Shown here: positions 37,167-46,804 of the stretch, one piece after another
Layout of the letters: the number at the start of each line of letters is the position of its first letter
How positions within the stretch are numbered: position 1 is the stretch's first letter
NCBI RefSeq assembly: GCF_007679325.1
Contig: NZ_VEGI01000006.1
Location: 124,001 to 188,000, forward strand
Direction: 5' to 3'
Length of the DNA: 64,000 nt
Source of the DNA: Arthrobacter sp. U41
GTDB taxonomy: Bacteria > Actinomycetota > Actinomycetes > Actinomycetales > Micrococcaceae
The notes under the pieces: model-generated
Told to the model about the DNA's origin: nothing
What the model saw: only the letters and a program-made list of their open reading frames with translations
The model's database searches: none
Translations under genes and position numbers: made by a program

Positions 37167-37843
37167 GCGCCGTGCCGCGCACCGCGAGGGGCACCCGTAC
37201 CCGGGCCAAGCTGCTCCAGGCTGCCGAAACCGTGTTCGCCTCCGTGGGCTATCACGAAGCCTCGATCGTAAAAATCACCGAGGAGGCCGGCGTCGGCCTG
37301 GGCACCTTCTACCTGTACTTCGAGGGAAAACAGACCATCTTCGATGAGGTGGTCGAGGACCTGAACCGGCGGGTCCGGCACGCCATGACCGACGCCGCCC
37401 GCTCCGCCGGCACCCGGTTCGACGCCGAACGGGCCGGCTTCCGGGCCTTCTTCAAGTTCACGGCGGAACACCCCGCGCTGTACCGGATCATCCGGCAGGC
37501 CGAGTTCGTCTCGCCCGGGGCCCTGCGCCTGCACTACACCCGGATCGTCAACGGCTACATCGAAGGGCTCAAAGCCGCGCAGCTAAGCGGCGAAGTCCGG
37601 GACATGGATCCCACCGTGGCGGCCTGGGCGCTGATGGGCATCGGCGAGCTGATCGGCATGCGCTGGGTGCTGTGGGACGAGGAAGGCGCCGAACCCGCGC
37701 AGGGCGCCCGGCCGGACGTCCCGGAGGAAGTCTTTGAAGAAATGATGCAGTTCATCGAACGCGCACTCGCCCCCGCACCGGGAGCCACGACGCGAAGCAC
37801 CGCTACCGGCACCACCCCTACCCAGGAAGGGACAGCCCCGTGA
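37163..37843 (+). CDS. TetR/AcrR-family transcriptional regulator
   Basis: A 226-residue repressor-type regulator. The N-terminal helix-turn-helix runs over residues about 10-55 (LLQAAETVFASVGYHEASIV, then VGLGTFYLYFEGKQTIFDEV). The C-terminal ligand-binding domain contains FKFTAEHPALYRIIRQAEFV, frequent in regulators that sense acyl-CoA. It probably controls this operon. GTG 37163 overlaps the ligase stop by 4 nt. Confidence 0.88.
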   Translation: MSAVPRTARGTRTRAKLLQAAETVFASVGYHEASIVKITEEAGVGLGTFYLYFEGKQTIFDEVVEDLNRRVRHAMTDAARSAGTRFDAERAGFRAFFKFTAEHPALYRIIRQAEFVSPGALRLHYTRIVNGYIEGLKAAQLSGEVRDMDPTVAAWALMGIGELIGMRWVLWDEEGAEPAQGARPDVPEEVFEEMMQFIERALAPAPGATTRSTATGTTPTQEGTAP

Positions 37844-38772
37844 ACCAGACAGCCAGTAACACAGCCGCCAACAATCCAGCCGGCAACTCCACGTACCGGA
37901 CCACGGAGGTCCACGTCCGTGGCGGAACCCTGCATACCGCCCTCTGGGGCCCCGAGGACCCGGCCGCGCCGACCATCCTCGCGGTCCACGGGGTGACGGC
38001 CTCCCACAAGGCCTGGCCGAAGCTGGCTGAAGCCCTGCCGGACGTCAGGATCATTGCCGCGGACCTGCGCGGCCGGGGGCTCAGCAACGCCCTGCCCGCG
38101 CCGTACGGCATGCCCTCCCACGCCGAGGACCTCGCTGCTGTGCTTGCCGCGCTGAGTACGGGCCCGGTGGTTGTGGTTGGCCATTCGATGGGCGCTTTCG
38201 TTTCCGTGGTGCTCGCCAACCTGTTCCCGCAGCTTGTGCGGTCCCTGGTGCTGGTGGACGGCGGACTGCCGTTGCAGGTGCCCGCGGACCTCAGCGACGA
38301 GCAGATTGTCGCGGCGGTGCTGGGACCCGCGGCCGAGCGGCTGAACGCCGTCTTCCCCAGCCGGGAGGCGTACCGCAGCTACTGGAAGCAGCATCCGGCC
38401 TTCAGCGCGGACTGGAGCCCGCTGGTGGAGGACTACGTTGACTACGACCTCACCGGCGAGGAACCGCTGCTCCGGCCGGCCACCCGGTACCAGGCGATGG
38501 CGGACGACACCGCCGAACTGCGCCGCGGTCCGTCACTCCTCAAGGCCCTGGACGAACTCGCGGTGGAGACCCTGGTGCTGCGGGCGCCCCGCGGCCTGCT
38601 GGACGAACCCGGCGGCCTGTACGCACCCGGGTATCTGGATGCCTGGGCCGACAAACTGCCCGCGCTGACAGTGCGCGAGGTCCCGGACGTCAACCACTAC
38701 ACGATCATCATGGGCGCTGCGGGCGCCGCCGCCGTCGCGGACACCGTGCGGGAGGCGCTGGCGCTGGCGTAG
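37840..38772 (+). CDS. Alpha/beta hydrolase
   Basis: A 310-residue alpha/beta-fold hydrolase. The nucleophile elbow GHSMGAF carries the catalytic serine; LAVHGVTASHKAW supplies the oxyanion region and DVNHYTII the final His. It could act on an ester, amide or ring-cleavage product of the imported substrate. It begins 4 nt inside the TetR gene and is the last gene of the operon, before a terminator. Confidence 0.88.
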   Translation: MNQTASNTAANNPAGNSTYRTTEVHVRGGTLHTALWGPEDPAAPTILAVHGVTASHKAWPKLAEALPDVRIIAADLRGRGLSNALPAPYGMPSHAEDLAAVLAALSTGPVVVVGHSMGAFVSVVLANLFPQLVRSLVLVDGGLPLQVPADLSDEQIVAAVLGPAAERLNAVFPSREAYRSYWKQHPAFSADWSPLVEDYVDYDLTGEEPLLRPATRYQAMADDTAELRRGPSLLKALDELAVETLVLRAPRGLLDEPGGLYAPGYLDAWADKLPALTVREVPDVNHYTIIMGAAGAAAVADTVREALALA

Positions 38773-38782
38773 CTGGCTCTGC

Positions 38783-38821
38783 GTGAGCCCCCGCCCGGCA
38801 CGTTTCTGGCTGGGGGCTTAC
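38783..38821. terminator. Bidirectional terminator between hydrolase and 39105 gene
   Basis: GTGAGCCCCC at 38783-38792 pairs with GGGGGCTTAC at 38812-38821 with one wobble pair, between two convergent genes. Confidence 0.6.
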
Positions 38822-39105
38822 GCCGCCGACTCGAGGATCCGGGTTTTCGGGGCGCCCTGGAGGGCGGGGGCTACGGTGGAGGAATTCCAGACGTTCGCCT
38901 GAAGGTTCGCCAGCAGCGCTTCGGCCTGGTCGCGGCTTTCGAAGTCGAGTTCGACCACCACGTAGTTCGGATCGTCCACCGGGCGGCTGATCCGGTGCGC
39001 GGTGACCCCCGACGCCGCGCGGTTCACCGGATCGCGGTCGAACGCGGCTTTCCACATGCCAAAATCCTTGATCGCGTGCTCTATCTGAAGGGTGTACATC
39101 GCCAT
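38818..39105 (-). CDS. Small conserved protein, function unknown
   Basis: A 95-residue protein with an apparent ferredoxin-like alternation of strands and helices (YTLQIEHAIKDFGMWKAAFD, then PNYVVVELDFESRDQAEALL). It resembles short dimeric alpha-beta barrel proteins, but no family could be fixed. ATG 39105 has GGAAGG 5 nt upstream; two codons downstream is another ATG. Confidence 0.65.
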   Translation of the reverse strand: MAMYTLQIEHAIKDFGMWKAAFDRDPVNRAASGVTAHRISRPVDDPNYVVVELDFESRDQAEALLANLQANVWNSSTVAPALQGAPKTRILESAA

Positions 39106-39215
39106 CGGTCCTTCCGGCGCCGGCTCAGGTTGTAGGGATGCTTCCAAGCTACGCGCGGCACGGAGTAGGCGGTACCCCCATCTGGTGGGGGAGCGGCCGG
39201 GTTCCGGCGCCTCGC

Positions 39216-39482
39216 CTATCCGCCGGCGAACGGCGGAAGGACGTCGACGACGTCGTCCGGCTTCAGCGCCGCCGCACGGTTCCGCACCGCCACCTCGTTG
39301 AGCAGGAAGCTGCTCCGGGACAGGAGCCGCGCCAGCGGCGGTGTTCCGGCCGGGGGTTCCGGGCGCTCGACGGCGAGGATGGCCTCCAGCAGCGAATCGA
39401 CCGTGGCGTCGGCGGGGAGGTCGAAGTGTTCCTCGTCGGCGCCGGCGGCAGCGCGCGCGGCAGCGAAGTAACGTACGTTCAC
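39216..39482 (-). CDS. moaD: Molybdopterin synthase sulfur carrier subunit MoaD
   Basis: An 88-residue ubiquitin-like sulfur carrier that ends in the required Gly-Gly (LPPFAGG). The core VRYFAAARAAAGADEEHFDL starts it and FLLNEVAVRNRAAALKPDD leads to the end. It works with MoaE (44909) to insert sulfur in molybdopterin. GTG start, 7 nt after moaA. Confidence 0.92.
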   Translation of the reverse strand: MNVRYFAAARAAAGADEEHFDLPADATVDSLLEAILAVERPEPPAGTPPLARLLSRSSFLLNEVAVRNRAAALKPDDVVDVLPPFAGG

Positions 39483-39489
39483 GGGTGGT

Positions 39490-40626
39490 TCAGCCTCCGA
39501 TGGCGCTCATGCTGCGGTCCGGCTGGACGAAGTCCGGGGCGTCCAGTCCGACGTGGTCCATGCCGTGGGCCTTGGGCTTGATCCACATGGCGTCCTGCCA
39601 GCGCTCCGCGAGTTGTTCGTCGCTGGCGCCCTCGCGGAGCAGCCCCAGCAGGTCCACTTCCTCGCGGGAGAACAGGCAGCTCATGATCTTGCCCTCGGCC
39701 GTGATGCGGGTGCGGCGGCAGTCGGAGCAGAACGGCTCGGTCACGGACGCGATGATTCCCACGGTTCCGAGCACCGGCCCGGTGGCGTCGGCCGTGCCGG
39801 GCACACGGGCCCGGACCTCGAAGCGTTCGGCCGGGGCGCCGTCGCGGTCCCGCGGATCGCTGCTGAGCACGTAGTCGACGGAGAGCAGCTCACGGATCTC
39901 CGCGGCGGTGATCATGTTCCGGCGGGTCCAGCCGTGGTCGGCGTCGAGCGGCATCTGCTCGATGAAGCGCAGTTCGTAGCCGCGGTCCAGCGCCCAGGCC
40001 AGCAGCGCGGGGGACTCGGCGTCGTTGATGCCGCGCATCAGCACGGCGTTGAGCTTCACGGGGCCAAGGCCGGCGGCCCAGGCGGCATCCACGCCGGCCA
40101 GGACCTTGTTCAGGAAGGGGCGGCGGGTCAGTTGGGTGAACGTTTCCTCATGGAGCGAGTCCAGCGAGACGTTGATCCGGGAGAGCCCGGCGGCCTTGAG
40201 CCCGGCGGCTTTTTTGTCCAGGCCGACGGCGTTCGTGGTCATGGAAATCGGAAGGTCGGGATGGGCGTGGCGGAGGGCGGAAATGATGTCCATCAGATCG
40301 GCCCGCACCAGCGGTTCACCGCCGGTGAGCCGCAGTTCCCGAACTCCCAGCATGTCGACGCCGATCCGCACGATCCGGACTATCTCCTCCGCCGACATCA
40401 CAGCCTGCTTGGACAACCACTCCAGGCCCTCGGCCGGCATGCAGTACGTGCAGCGCAGATTGCACTTGTCCGTCAGGGAAAGCCGCATATCGGTGGCGCG
40501 GCGGCCGTAGCGGTCCACGAGGCCGGCGGGCATCCCGGCCGGGCGCCCGGGCACCTGCGCGGCGGAAGTGCCCGCGCCGGAACCGTCCTCCGCGCGGGGC
40601 TGGGGCATACCAAGCTGAACACTCAT
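39490..40626 (-). CDS. moaA: GTP 3',8-cyclase MoaA
   Basis: A 378-residue radical SAM enzyme for the first step of molybdopterin synthesis (with MoaC). The cluster motif is CNLRCTYC with Cys55, Cys59 and Cys62. The C-terminal second cluster region is around CSDCRRTRITAEGKIMSCLF, and the protein ends in the required Gly-Gly. A 38-residue Pro/Gly-rich start precedes the domain. TAGCCT lies 6 nt before the ATG (leaderless). Confidence 0.95.
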   Translation of the reverse strand: MSVQLGMPQPRAEDGSGAGTSAAQVPGRPAGMPAGLVDRYGRRATDMRLSLTDKCNLRCTYCMPAEGLEWLSKQAVMSAEEIVRIVRIGVDMLGVRELRLTGGEPLVRADLMDIISALRHAHPDLPISMTTNAVGLDKKAAGLKAAGLSRINVSLDSLHEETFTQLTRRPFLNKVLAGVDAAWAAGLGPVKLNAVLMRGINDAESPALLAWALDRGYELRFIEQMPLDADHGWTRRNMITAAEIRELLSVDYVLSSDPRDRDGAPAERFEVRARVPGTADATGPVLGTVGIIASVTEPFCSDCRRTRITAEGKIMSCLFSREEVDLLGLLREGASDEQLAERWQDAMWIKPKAHGMDHVGLDAPDFVQPDRSMSAIGG

Positions 40627-40632
40627 AGAGTC

Positions 40633-40638
40633 AGGCTA
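40633..40638 (-). promoter_or_regulatory. -10 element of moaA (leaderless)
   Basis: TAGCCT on the minus strand, 6 nt before the ATG at 40626. Confidence 0.5.
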
Positions 40639-40698
40639 CGCCACCTCGGCGCCGGCATCACTCCTGTTGGGCGCCGTATTGCCCCGGTCCCGTGTTGC

Positions 40699-40732
40699 GC
40701 CGGCCCCGGCGGGCGGTGCCGCCGGGGCCGGC
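40699..40732. repeat. Perfect 14-bp inverted repeat between moaA and the molybdoenzyme gene
   Basis: GCCGGCCCCGGCGG at 40699-40712 and its exact inverse at 40719-40732 flank a 6-nt loop. It covers the place where a -35 box would lie for the promoter at 40740, so it may be an operator or cruciform; a terminator is less likely since both genes read away from it. Confidence 0.7.
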
Positions 40733-40739
40733 GCGAATC

Positions 40740-40745
40740 TATGCT
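40740..40745 (+). promoter_or_regulatory. -10 element of molybdoenzyme gene (leaderless)
   Basis: TATGCT lies 6 nt before GTG 40752. The stretch from it to the start codon is nearly the same as at truB (TATACT then GGGGAGC). Confidence 0.5.
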
Positions 40746-40751
40746 GGGAGC

Positions 40752-42591
40752 GTGAACACCTCCCAGCACGGGCAGCCGGGCACCCTTGCAAATCCCGGCC
40801 CACAGACCCCGGTCGCGCGGATGACGACCCGGCAAACCTCTGCCTGGGCGGCCGCGGCCGGAGTCGTGGCCGTCGGTACCGGGCTGGCGCTGGGGGAACT
40901 CGCGGCAGGACTGGTGAGTCCCTCACTCTCGCCGGTGACCGCCGTCGGGGGCGCCGTGATCGATGTGGTCCCGCCGGGCCTCAAGGACTGGGCCATTTCG
41001 CTCTTTGGCACGGCGGACAAGATCGCCCTGCTCGGCGGCATGGGGCTCGTGATCGCCGCGCTGGCCGCCATGGCCGGAATCGTGGAGCTGCGGCGCCGCT
41101 TCGCCGGGGTGGCCATCATCGCCGTCTTCGGGGTGGCAGGACTGGCTGCCGTGCTGGGCCGCAGCGAACTGACCGGGAACGCGATCCCCGTTCCGCTGCT
41201 CGCCGCCGTGGTGGGCATGGTCCTGCTGCGCTGGCTGATCCGCAGGCTGGAGGACTGGCAAACCGACGCCGGACTCCCGGCCGGGGACACAGCGCCGCCG
41301 GCTGAAGACACAGCACCCGCAGTGGGAGACGCTGCCGCGCCGGCCGACGGCACAGCCCCGCCAGCCGAGCACACTGCCCCCGCGGCGCAAGAACCTGCCA
41401 CCTCGGCGCAGCCTGCCTCCCGCCGCCGCTTCTTCCAGGTGCTCGGCGGAACGGCCGCCGTCGCGGCGGGGCCCCGCGTGCACGCCGCGCCGCTCCCGGG
41501 GGGCGCCGCCGCGCGGGGGGGCCTCCCCCCCCCCCGCGTCCGCGCTCCCGGGCGAACCCGCCCCCCCCGCCCCGCCCCCCGGCGTGCTCGCCGCGACGTT
41601 CCGGGGAGCCGCCGCCGTCGTGAGTGACCTGCGCAGCAAGCTCGTGCTTCCCGCGCCGGTGTCACCGGCGCCGCCCATCCCGGCCGGAGCCGAGGTGCGG
41701 CTGGACGGGGTGGGCCCGCTGGTGACGCCCAACAAGGACTTCTACCGGATCGACACCGCCCTGCGCGTCCCGGTGCTGGACCCGGGTCAGTGGACCCTGA
41801 AGGTCACCGGGCTCGTGGAGCGCGAGGTCTCGCTGGACTTCGCCACGCTGCTGGCCAAGCCCCTGGTCGAGCGGCACGTCACCATCGCCTGCGTCTCCAA
41901 CGAGGTGGGCGGTGACCTGATTGGCAACGCCCGCTGGCTCGGCTGGCCGGTCCGGGACCTGCTGGCCCTCGCCGGCCCGCAGGAGGGCGCGGACATGGTG
42001 CTGTCCCGCAGCGCTGACGGCTGGACCGCCGGCACCCCGCTCGAGGTGCTGACGGACAACCGGGATGCGCTTCTGGCGGTCGGGATGAACGGTGAGCCGC
42101 TGCCGCTGGAGCATGGCTTCCCGGTCCGGCTCATCGTGCCCGGGCTCTATGGCTACGTGTCCGCGACCAAGTGGGTCACCGAGCTCAAGGTGACGCGCTT
42201 CGCGGACGACGTCGGGTACTGGACGCCCCGCGGCTGGAGCGAGAGGGGACCCATCAAGACCTCCTCCCGCATCGATGTGCCCCGCAACGGCCGCTCCGTG
42301 CCCGCCGGCACGGTGGCCTTCGGCGGGGTGGCCTGGGCCCAGCACACCGGGATCGGCCGGGTGGAGCTCCGGGTAAACCGCGGGGCGTGGCAGCAGGCCG
42401 AGCTGGCCCCCGGGATATCCACGGACACCTGGTACCAGTGGAAGCTGGCCCTGCCGCTGGCCCCCGGCCAGTACGAGGTCCAGGTCCGCGCCACGGACCT
42501 CGCCGGCGCCGCGCAGGTGGAGGACCGGGCGCCGGTGGTGCCCAGCGGGGCCACGGGCTTTCACACGGTTAGAGTTGACGTGAAGTCCTAA
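40752..42591 (+). pseudogene. Membrane-anchored, Tat-exported molybdopterin oxidoreductase (frameshifted)
   Basis: The N-terminal half (40752 to about 41500) encodes four membrane helices, an Ala/Pro/Thr-rich linker and a twin-arginine motif SRRRFFQVLGG. The C-terminal half encodes a sulfite-oxidase-like molybdenum domain (about 41590-42591) with the Mo-ligand Cys in ACVSNEVGGDLIGNARW. The halves lie in different frames: frame 0 before and frame +1 after. Frame +1 already reads sensibly at ASALPGEPAPPAPPPG from 41536, so the break lies between about 41470 and 41536, where there are G7 (41515-41521) and C11 (41525-41535). One extra base there would explain it. It may be a sequence error, a real pseudogene or a switchable gene; the product, if made, likely reduces or oxidises a small substrate outside the membrane. 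Confidence 0.8.
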
Positions 42592-42695
42592 TACACTGGG
42601 CCAACACGCCCGGCCAGGCAGCCGGGCAAGGCGCCGGACCGGGGAGCCGGACCGGCACCTTCAGTAACCGGCTCACGACGAGGGGTTACCAACGC

Positions 42696-43919
42696 ATGCA
42701 CCGCACCCAGACACGGCACGTCACCGTCGAAGCGCACCGCGAGTCCGTCCGCCGGCTCCTGGCTCCGCTCCGCACCCCGGACCGGGTTGAACAGCTCCCG
42801 CTCCTCGCAGCGCTGGGCAGGGGACTCGCGGCGGACGTCGTGGCTCCGCTGGACCTGCCCCCGTTCCCGAATTCGCAGATGGACGGCTACGCGATCCGCA
42901 GTGCCGACGTGCCCGACGACGGTGCCGAACTGCGCGTCGTCGCCCCCGTTCCCGCCGGTGCCACACCCCCCCAACTGGCCCCCGGAACCGCCGCCCCGAT
43001 CATGACCGGCGCCATGATGCCGCCCGGAGCGGACGCCGTCGTCCCGATCGAACAGGCCCTGCCAGCGGTCTTCCCCGCGCACGACACGCCGGCCACGGTC
43101 CGGCTGCCCGCCGCCCCGGCACGGAACTTTGTCCGCGACGCGGGCAGCGACATCCGTAGCGGGGCACTGGCACTTGCCGCCGGGACCTTCCTGGGACCCG
43201 GACAGTTGGGACTCCTGGCCGCTCTGGGATTCACCGAGGTCCCCGTCTACCAAGCGCTGCGGATCCTCCTTGTCACCACTGGCGATGAGGTCGTGGAACC
43301 GGGCAGCCCGCTGGGCCCCGGCAAGATCTACGACTCCAACGCCACCTTGCTGGAATCGTCCATGCGCCAGGCCGGCCTCGACGTCACCCGGACCGGGATC
43401 TCCACGGACCGCCCCGAGGAGCTCGCGGCCCTGCTGCGCAGGCATGCGGCGGACGTGGACCTGATTGTCAGCACCGGCGGAGTCAGCAAGGGCGCCTACG
43501 AGGTGGTCCGGCAGGCGATGGAAGGCCACGCCGTCGACTTCCTCGGCGTCGCGATGCAACCGGGCGGGCCGCAGGGGGTCGGAACCTTCGACGGCGTCCC
43601 GGTCCTCGGGTTTCCGGGCAACCCCGTGAGCTGCCTCGTCTCCTTCGAAATGTTCCTCCGGCCCGCCCTGGCCGACCTCTTCGGCTCGCCCGCGCCGCGT
43701 CCCGTGGTGAGGGCCCGGCTGGCCCAGGCGCTGGCGTCCCCGCCGGGCAAGCACCAGGTGCGGCGCGGCACGGCCCTCCCCGACGGCACCGTCCGGCTGG
43801 AAGGCGGCGCAGGATCACACCTCGTCAGTGCCCTGGCCCGCTCCAACGCGCTGATCCAGATCCCGGAAGGAACGTCCGCGCTCGCGGAGGGCGCCGAAGT
43901 GGAAGTATGGATGCTGTGA
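42696..43919 (+). CDS. moeA: Molybdopterin molybdotransferase MoeA
   Basis: A 407-residue enzyme that inserts molybdate into adenylated molybdopterin. The [19 protein letters not shown] segment near residue 58, [20 protein letters not shown] and [13 protein letters not shown] are all MoeA signatures. It overlaps moaC by 13 nt. No strong ribosome site was seen upstream of the ATG at 42696. Confidence 0.94.
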   Translation: MHRTQTRHVTVEAHRESVRRLLAPLRTPDRVEQLPLLAALGRGLAADVVAPLDLPPFPNSQMDGYAIRSADVPDDGAELRVVAPVPAGATPPQLAPGTAAPIMTGAMMPPGADAVVPIEQALPAVFPAHDTPATVRLPAAPARNFVRDAGSDIRSGALALAAGTFLGPGQLGLLAALGFTEVPVYQALRILLVTTGDEVVEPGSPLGPGKIYDSNATLLESSMRQAGLDVTRTGISTDRPEELAALLRRHAADVDLIVSTGGVSKGAYEVVRQAMEGHAVDFLGVAMQPGGPQGVGTFDGVPVLGFPGNPVSCLVSFEMFLRPALADLFGSPAPRPVVRARLAQALASPPGKHQVRRGTALPDGTVRLEGGAGSHLVSALARSNALIQIPEGTSALAEGAEVEVWML

Positions 43920-44410
43920 ACGAAGATAACCCGGCAACGGGAACCCCACGCCTGACCCACCTCCGGCAGGACGGCACGGCCCAGATGGTGGACGTGTCCA
44001 ACAAGGCGGAGAGCACCCGCGAGGCCACGGCCACCGCCACCGTCCGCAGCACCGCCGAGGTCCTGGCCCTTCTCGGCGCGGGGGAGCTGCCCAAGGGCGA
44101 TGCCCTCTCCGTGGCCCGGGTCGCGGGCATTATGGCCGCGAAGAAGACCCCGGAGCTGATCCCGCTGTGCCACCCGCTCCCGATCGCCAAGGTCACCGTC
44201 GACTTCGAGCTCGACACCACCACGGTGACGGTTTTCGCCACCGTCAAGACCCGCGGCATCACCGGCGTCGAGATGGAAGCGCTGACCGCAGCCTCCGTGG
44301 CCGCCCTCAGCGTGTACGACATGATCAAGGCCGTGGACAAACACGCGGTGCTGACCGACATCAAGGTGCTGGCCAAAAGCGGCGGCAAGAGCGGGGACTG
44401 GACACTATGA
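43907..44410 (+). CDS. moaC: Cyclic pyranopterin monophosphate synthase MoaC
   Basis: A 167-residue enzyme of the first molybdopterin step. [33 protein letters not shown] and [20 protein letters not shown] are the conserved blocks; the last contains the catalytic Glu region. ATG 43907 lies inside moeA and the stop overlaps the next start by 4 nt. Confidence 0.95.
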   Translation: MDAVNEDNPATGTPRLTHLRQDGTAQMVDVSNKAESTREATATATVRSTAEVLALLGAGELPKGDALSVARVAGIMAAKKTPELIPLCHPLPIAKVTVDFELDTTTVTVFATVKTRGITGVEMEALTAASVAALSVYDMIKAVDKHAVLTDIKVLAKSGGKSGDWTL

Positions 44411-44919
44411 GCATGCCCGAACCACACCGGCACGGCGAAGCCACCGGGCGGAAGGCCGGCGTCGTGATCGCCTCCACCCGGGCCGCGGCCGGGATCTATG
44501 AGGACCTGACCGGCCCCGTCATCATCGACTGGCTCACCGAACACGGCTTTGAGCCCTACCCGGCGCTTGTGGTCCCCGACGGCGAAGCGGTGGGCGCGGC
44601 CCTGCGCGCGCTCCTGACCCAGGCGCCGGCGGTCATTATCACCAGCGGCGGCACCGGCCTCAGCCCCACCGACGCCACCCCGGAACAGACGCTGCCCCTG
44701 CTGGACCGCGAAATTCCGGGCATCATGGAGGGCATCCGCGGCGCCGGGACCGCCAAAACCCCCATGGCGATGCTCAGCCGGGGCCACGCGGGGGCGGCCG
44801 GCCAGACCTTCATCGTCAATCTCCCCGGATCCCCCAAGGGCGTGATGGACGGCCTCAGCGTGCTGGATCCCATCCTCGGACACCTGTGCGACCAGCTGGA
44901 AGGCAGCCATGGCCACTGA
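44407..44919 (+). CDS. mog: Molybdopterin adenylyltransferase (MogA/MoaB-type)
   Basis: A 170-residue protein of the MogA/MoaB family that adenylates molybdopterin before MoeA acts. [20 protein letters not shown] is the signature with the substrate-binding [17 protein letters not shown] is near the end. It overlaps moaC by 4 nt and moaE by 11 nt. MogA and MoaB cannot be told apart from sequence alone. Confidence 0.9.
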   Translation: MSMPEPHRHGEATGRKAGVVIASTRAAAGIYEDLTGPVIIDWLTEHGFEPYPALVVPDGEAVGAALRALLTQAPAVIITSGGTGLSPTDATPEQTLPLLDREIPGIMEGIRGAGTAKTPMAMLSRGHAGAAGQTFIVNLPGSPKGVMDGLSVLDPILGHLCDQLEGSHGH

Positions 44920-45412
44920 CTCAACCTTTGAACCGGACTTTGTCGTGGTGAACGCGGTCCTGAGCGCCGAGCCCATTGCCGTGGACCAGGCCATCGCCGC
45001 CGTCGAATCCGACACCGCGGGCGCGGTGGTCAGCTTCAGCGGCGTGGTCCGGAACCACGACGGCGGCAAACCGGTCCGGCGGCTCAGCTACAGCGCGCAC
45101 CCGACAGCGCACCAGGTGATGGCCGACGTCGTCGCCCAACTCGTCGCCGAACAGGCAGCCGGCGCTGACACCGGGAACGGGGGAGAGCCCGGCAGCGGCA
45201 CAGCACAGCCGGTGCGGATCTGGGCGGCGCACCGGATCGGGATGCTGGAGATCGGCGATCCCGCCCTGGTCTGCGCCGTCTCCGCCGCGCACCGCGGCCA
45301 GGCCTTCGCGGTCTGCTCGGAACTGGTGGACCGGATCAAGGCGCAGGTTCCCATCTGGAAAGAACAGTTTTTCACTGACGGCACGGTCGAGTGGGTCGGC
45401 GCGGGGGAATAG
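44909..45412 (+). CDS. moaE: Molybdopterin synthase catalytic subunit MoaE
   Basis: A 167-residue catalytic subunit that uses MoaD thiocarboxylate. VVSFSGVVRNHDGGKPVRRL near residue 46 and PIWKEQFFTDGTVEWVG at the end (with the catalytic Lys) are the family marks. A Gly-rich loop (GADTGNGGEPGSGTAQP) is an insertion compared with E. coli MoaE. It closes the moeA-moaC-mog-moaE operon. Confidence 0.94.
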   Translation: MATDSTFEPDFVVVNAVLSAEPIAVDQAIAAVESDTAGAVVSFSGVVRNHDGGKPVRRLSYSAHPTAHQVMADVVAQLVAEQAAGADTGNGGEPGSGTAQPVRIWAAHRIGMLEIGDPALVCAVSAAHRGQAFAVCSELVDRIKAQVPIWKEQFFTDGTVEWVGAGE

Positions 45413-45506
45413 CCCTCCCGTAGCAGGGCGCGCCAGCGCCGAGCAGCGGGCCTGCTGGGGGTTGTCATGCGCGGCCGCCGGTTCAAGGCGGCGCCCGCCC
45501 CGGCGG

Positions 45507-45512
45507 TAGGGT
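45507..45512 (+). promoter_or_regulatory. -10 element of dapB (leaderless)
   Basis: TAGGGT lies 7 nt before the ATG at 45520, with no Shine-Dalgarno. Confidence 0.4.
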
Positions 45513-45519
45513 TGATTGC

Positions 45520-46278
45520 ATGACCGAACAACTCGCAGTCGCCGTGCTGGGCGCGAACGGGCGCATGGGCGCCGAGGCGGTGCAGGCCGTCGAGGCCGCC
45601 GCGGACCTGAACCTTGTCGCCGCGCTGGGCAGGAACGATTCCCTGGACATGCTCGTCGACGCCGGCGCCCGGATCGTGGTGGACCTGACGGTCCCCGAGA
45701 GCACGGAAGCGAACGTCCGCTTCGCCGTCGAACACGGCATGCATGCCGTGGTGGGGACCACCGGCTGGGACGCTGAGAGGCTTGGCCGGCTCGAGGAACT
45801 CCTCGCTGGCCATCCCGGCGCGGGAGTCCTGATCGCGCCGAACTTCGCACTGGGTTCGGTGCTCGCCTCCGCTTTCGCGGCCAAGGCCGCCCGCTACTTC
45901 GAATCGGTCGAAATCGTCGAACTGCACCACCCGGACAAGGTGGACGCCCCGTCCGGAACGGCCGTGCGGACCGCGCAGCTGATCTCCGCCGAGCGCGCAG
46001 CCGCCGGCCTGCCTGCCAGCCCCGACGCCACCACCAGCGAGCGCCCCGGCGCGCGCGGCTGCGACGTCGACGGCGTCCGTGTCCACAGCGTCCGCCTTCG
46101 CGGCCTCGTGGCCCATCAGGAAGTACTGCTGGGCGGGCCGGGGGAGCAGCTGACCTTCCGGCACGACTCCTTCGACCGCGCCTCCTTTATGCCCGGCGTG
46201 CTGCTGGGCGTGCGCAACGTTGAGGCGAACCCGGGACTCACGGTGGGGCTGGACGGCTACCTGGACCTGGGGCTCTGA
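45520..46278 (+). CDS. dapB: 4-hydroxy-tetrahydrodipicolinate reductase
   Basis: A 252-residue NAD(P)H-dependent enzyme of lysine and diaminopimelate synthesis. GANGRMG near residue 10 binds the cofactor; the catalytic His pair is at 136-137 in ELHHPDKVDAPSGTA with Lys140. It supplies cell wall diaminopimelate/lysine together with DapA and DapF in this window. Confidence 0.95.
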   Translation: MTEQLAVAVLGANGRMGAEAVQAVEAAADLNLVAALGRNDSLDMLVDAGARIVVDLTVPESTEANVRFAVEHGMHAVVGTTGWDAERLGRLEELLAGHPGAGVLIAPNFALGSVLASAFAAKAARYFESVEIVELHHPDKVDAPSGTAVRTAQLISAERAAAGLPASPDATTSERPGARGCDVDGVRVHSVRLRGLVAHQEVLLGGPGEQLTFRHDSFDRASFMPGVLLGVRNVEANPGLTVGLDGYLDLGL

Positions 46279-46283
46279 GCGCC

Positions 46284-46766
46284 TTGGCGAATGTCCTGAC
46301 CGCGTTCAAAGCCAACCGCACCAAGATCTGGGTCGGCGCCGTCACGCTCCTGCTGGTGTTCTACCTCGTGGTGTCCTTCCAGCGCGCGGTGCTCCTGATG
46401 ACGGACCCCAACCCGGTGGCGAAGGCCATCGGTGTGGCGTATCTGCTCCTCCCGGTGATCGGGGCCTGGGCCCTGGTCCGCGAGCTGCTCTTCGGCGCCC
46501 GGACGGAACGGCTGGCCAAAATCCTCGAAGCCGAGGGCGGGCTGCCGGAAGACACACTGCCGCGCACGCCTGCGGGGCGGATCGTCCGCGAGGCTGCCGA
46601 CCTTGAATTCGAGAAGTACCGTGCCGAGACGGAAGCTGCGCCGGAGGACTGGCGCTCCTGGTTCCGGCTCAGTTGCGCCTATGACGCCGCGGGCGACCGC
46701 AAGCGGGCGCGTGCCGCGATGCGCGACGCCGTCCGGCTGTACCGCACGGGATCCCGCCAGCCCTGA
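46284..46766 (+). CDS. Membrane protein with TPR-like C-terminus, function unknown
   Basis: A 160-residue protein starting at TTG 46284, 5 nt after dapB. Two hydrophobic segments (IWVGAVTLLLVFYLVVSF and AIGVAYLLLPVIGAWALV) are followed by a charged helical region. The end, WRSWFRLSCAYDAAGDRKRA, resembles a tetratricopeptide repeat. No function is known; it stands beside dapB in related genomes by my recollection. Confidence 0.7.
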   Translation: MANVLTAFKANRTKIWVGAVTLLLVFYLVVSFQRAVLLMTDPNPVAKAIGVAYLLLPVIGAWALVRELLFGARTERLAKILEAEGGLPEDTLPRTPAGRIVREAADLEFEKYRAETEAAPEDWRSWFRLSCAYDAAGDRKRARAAMRDAVRLYRTGSRQP

Positions 46767-46804
46767 AGCCGCTTCCGGGCCGCTCCGGGCCGTTACCGGG
46801 GCAG

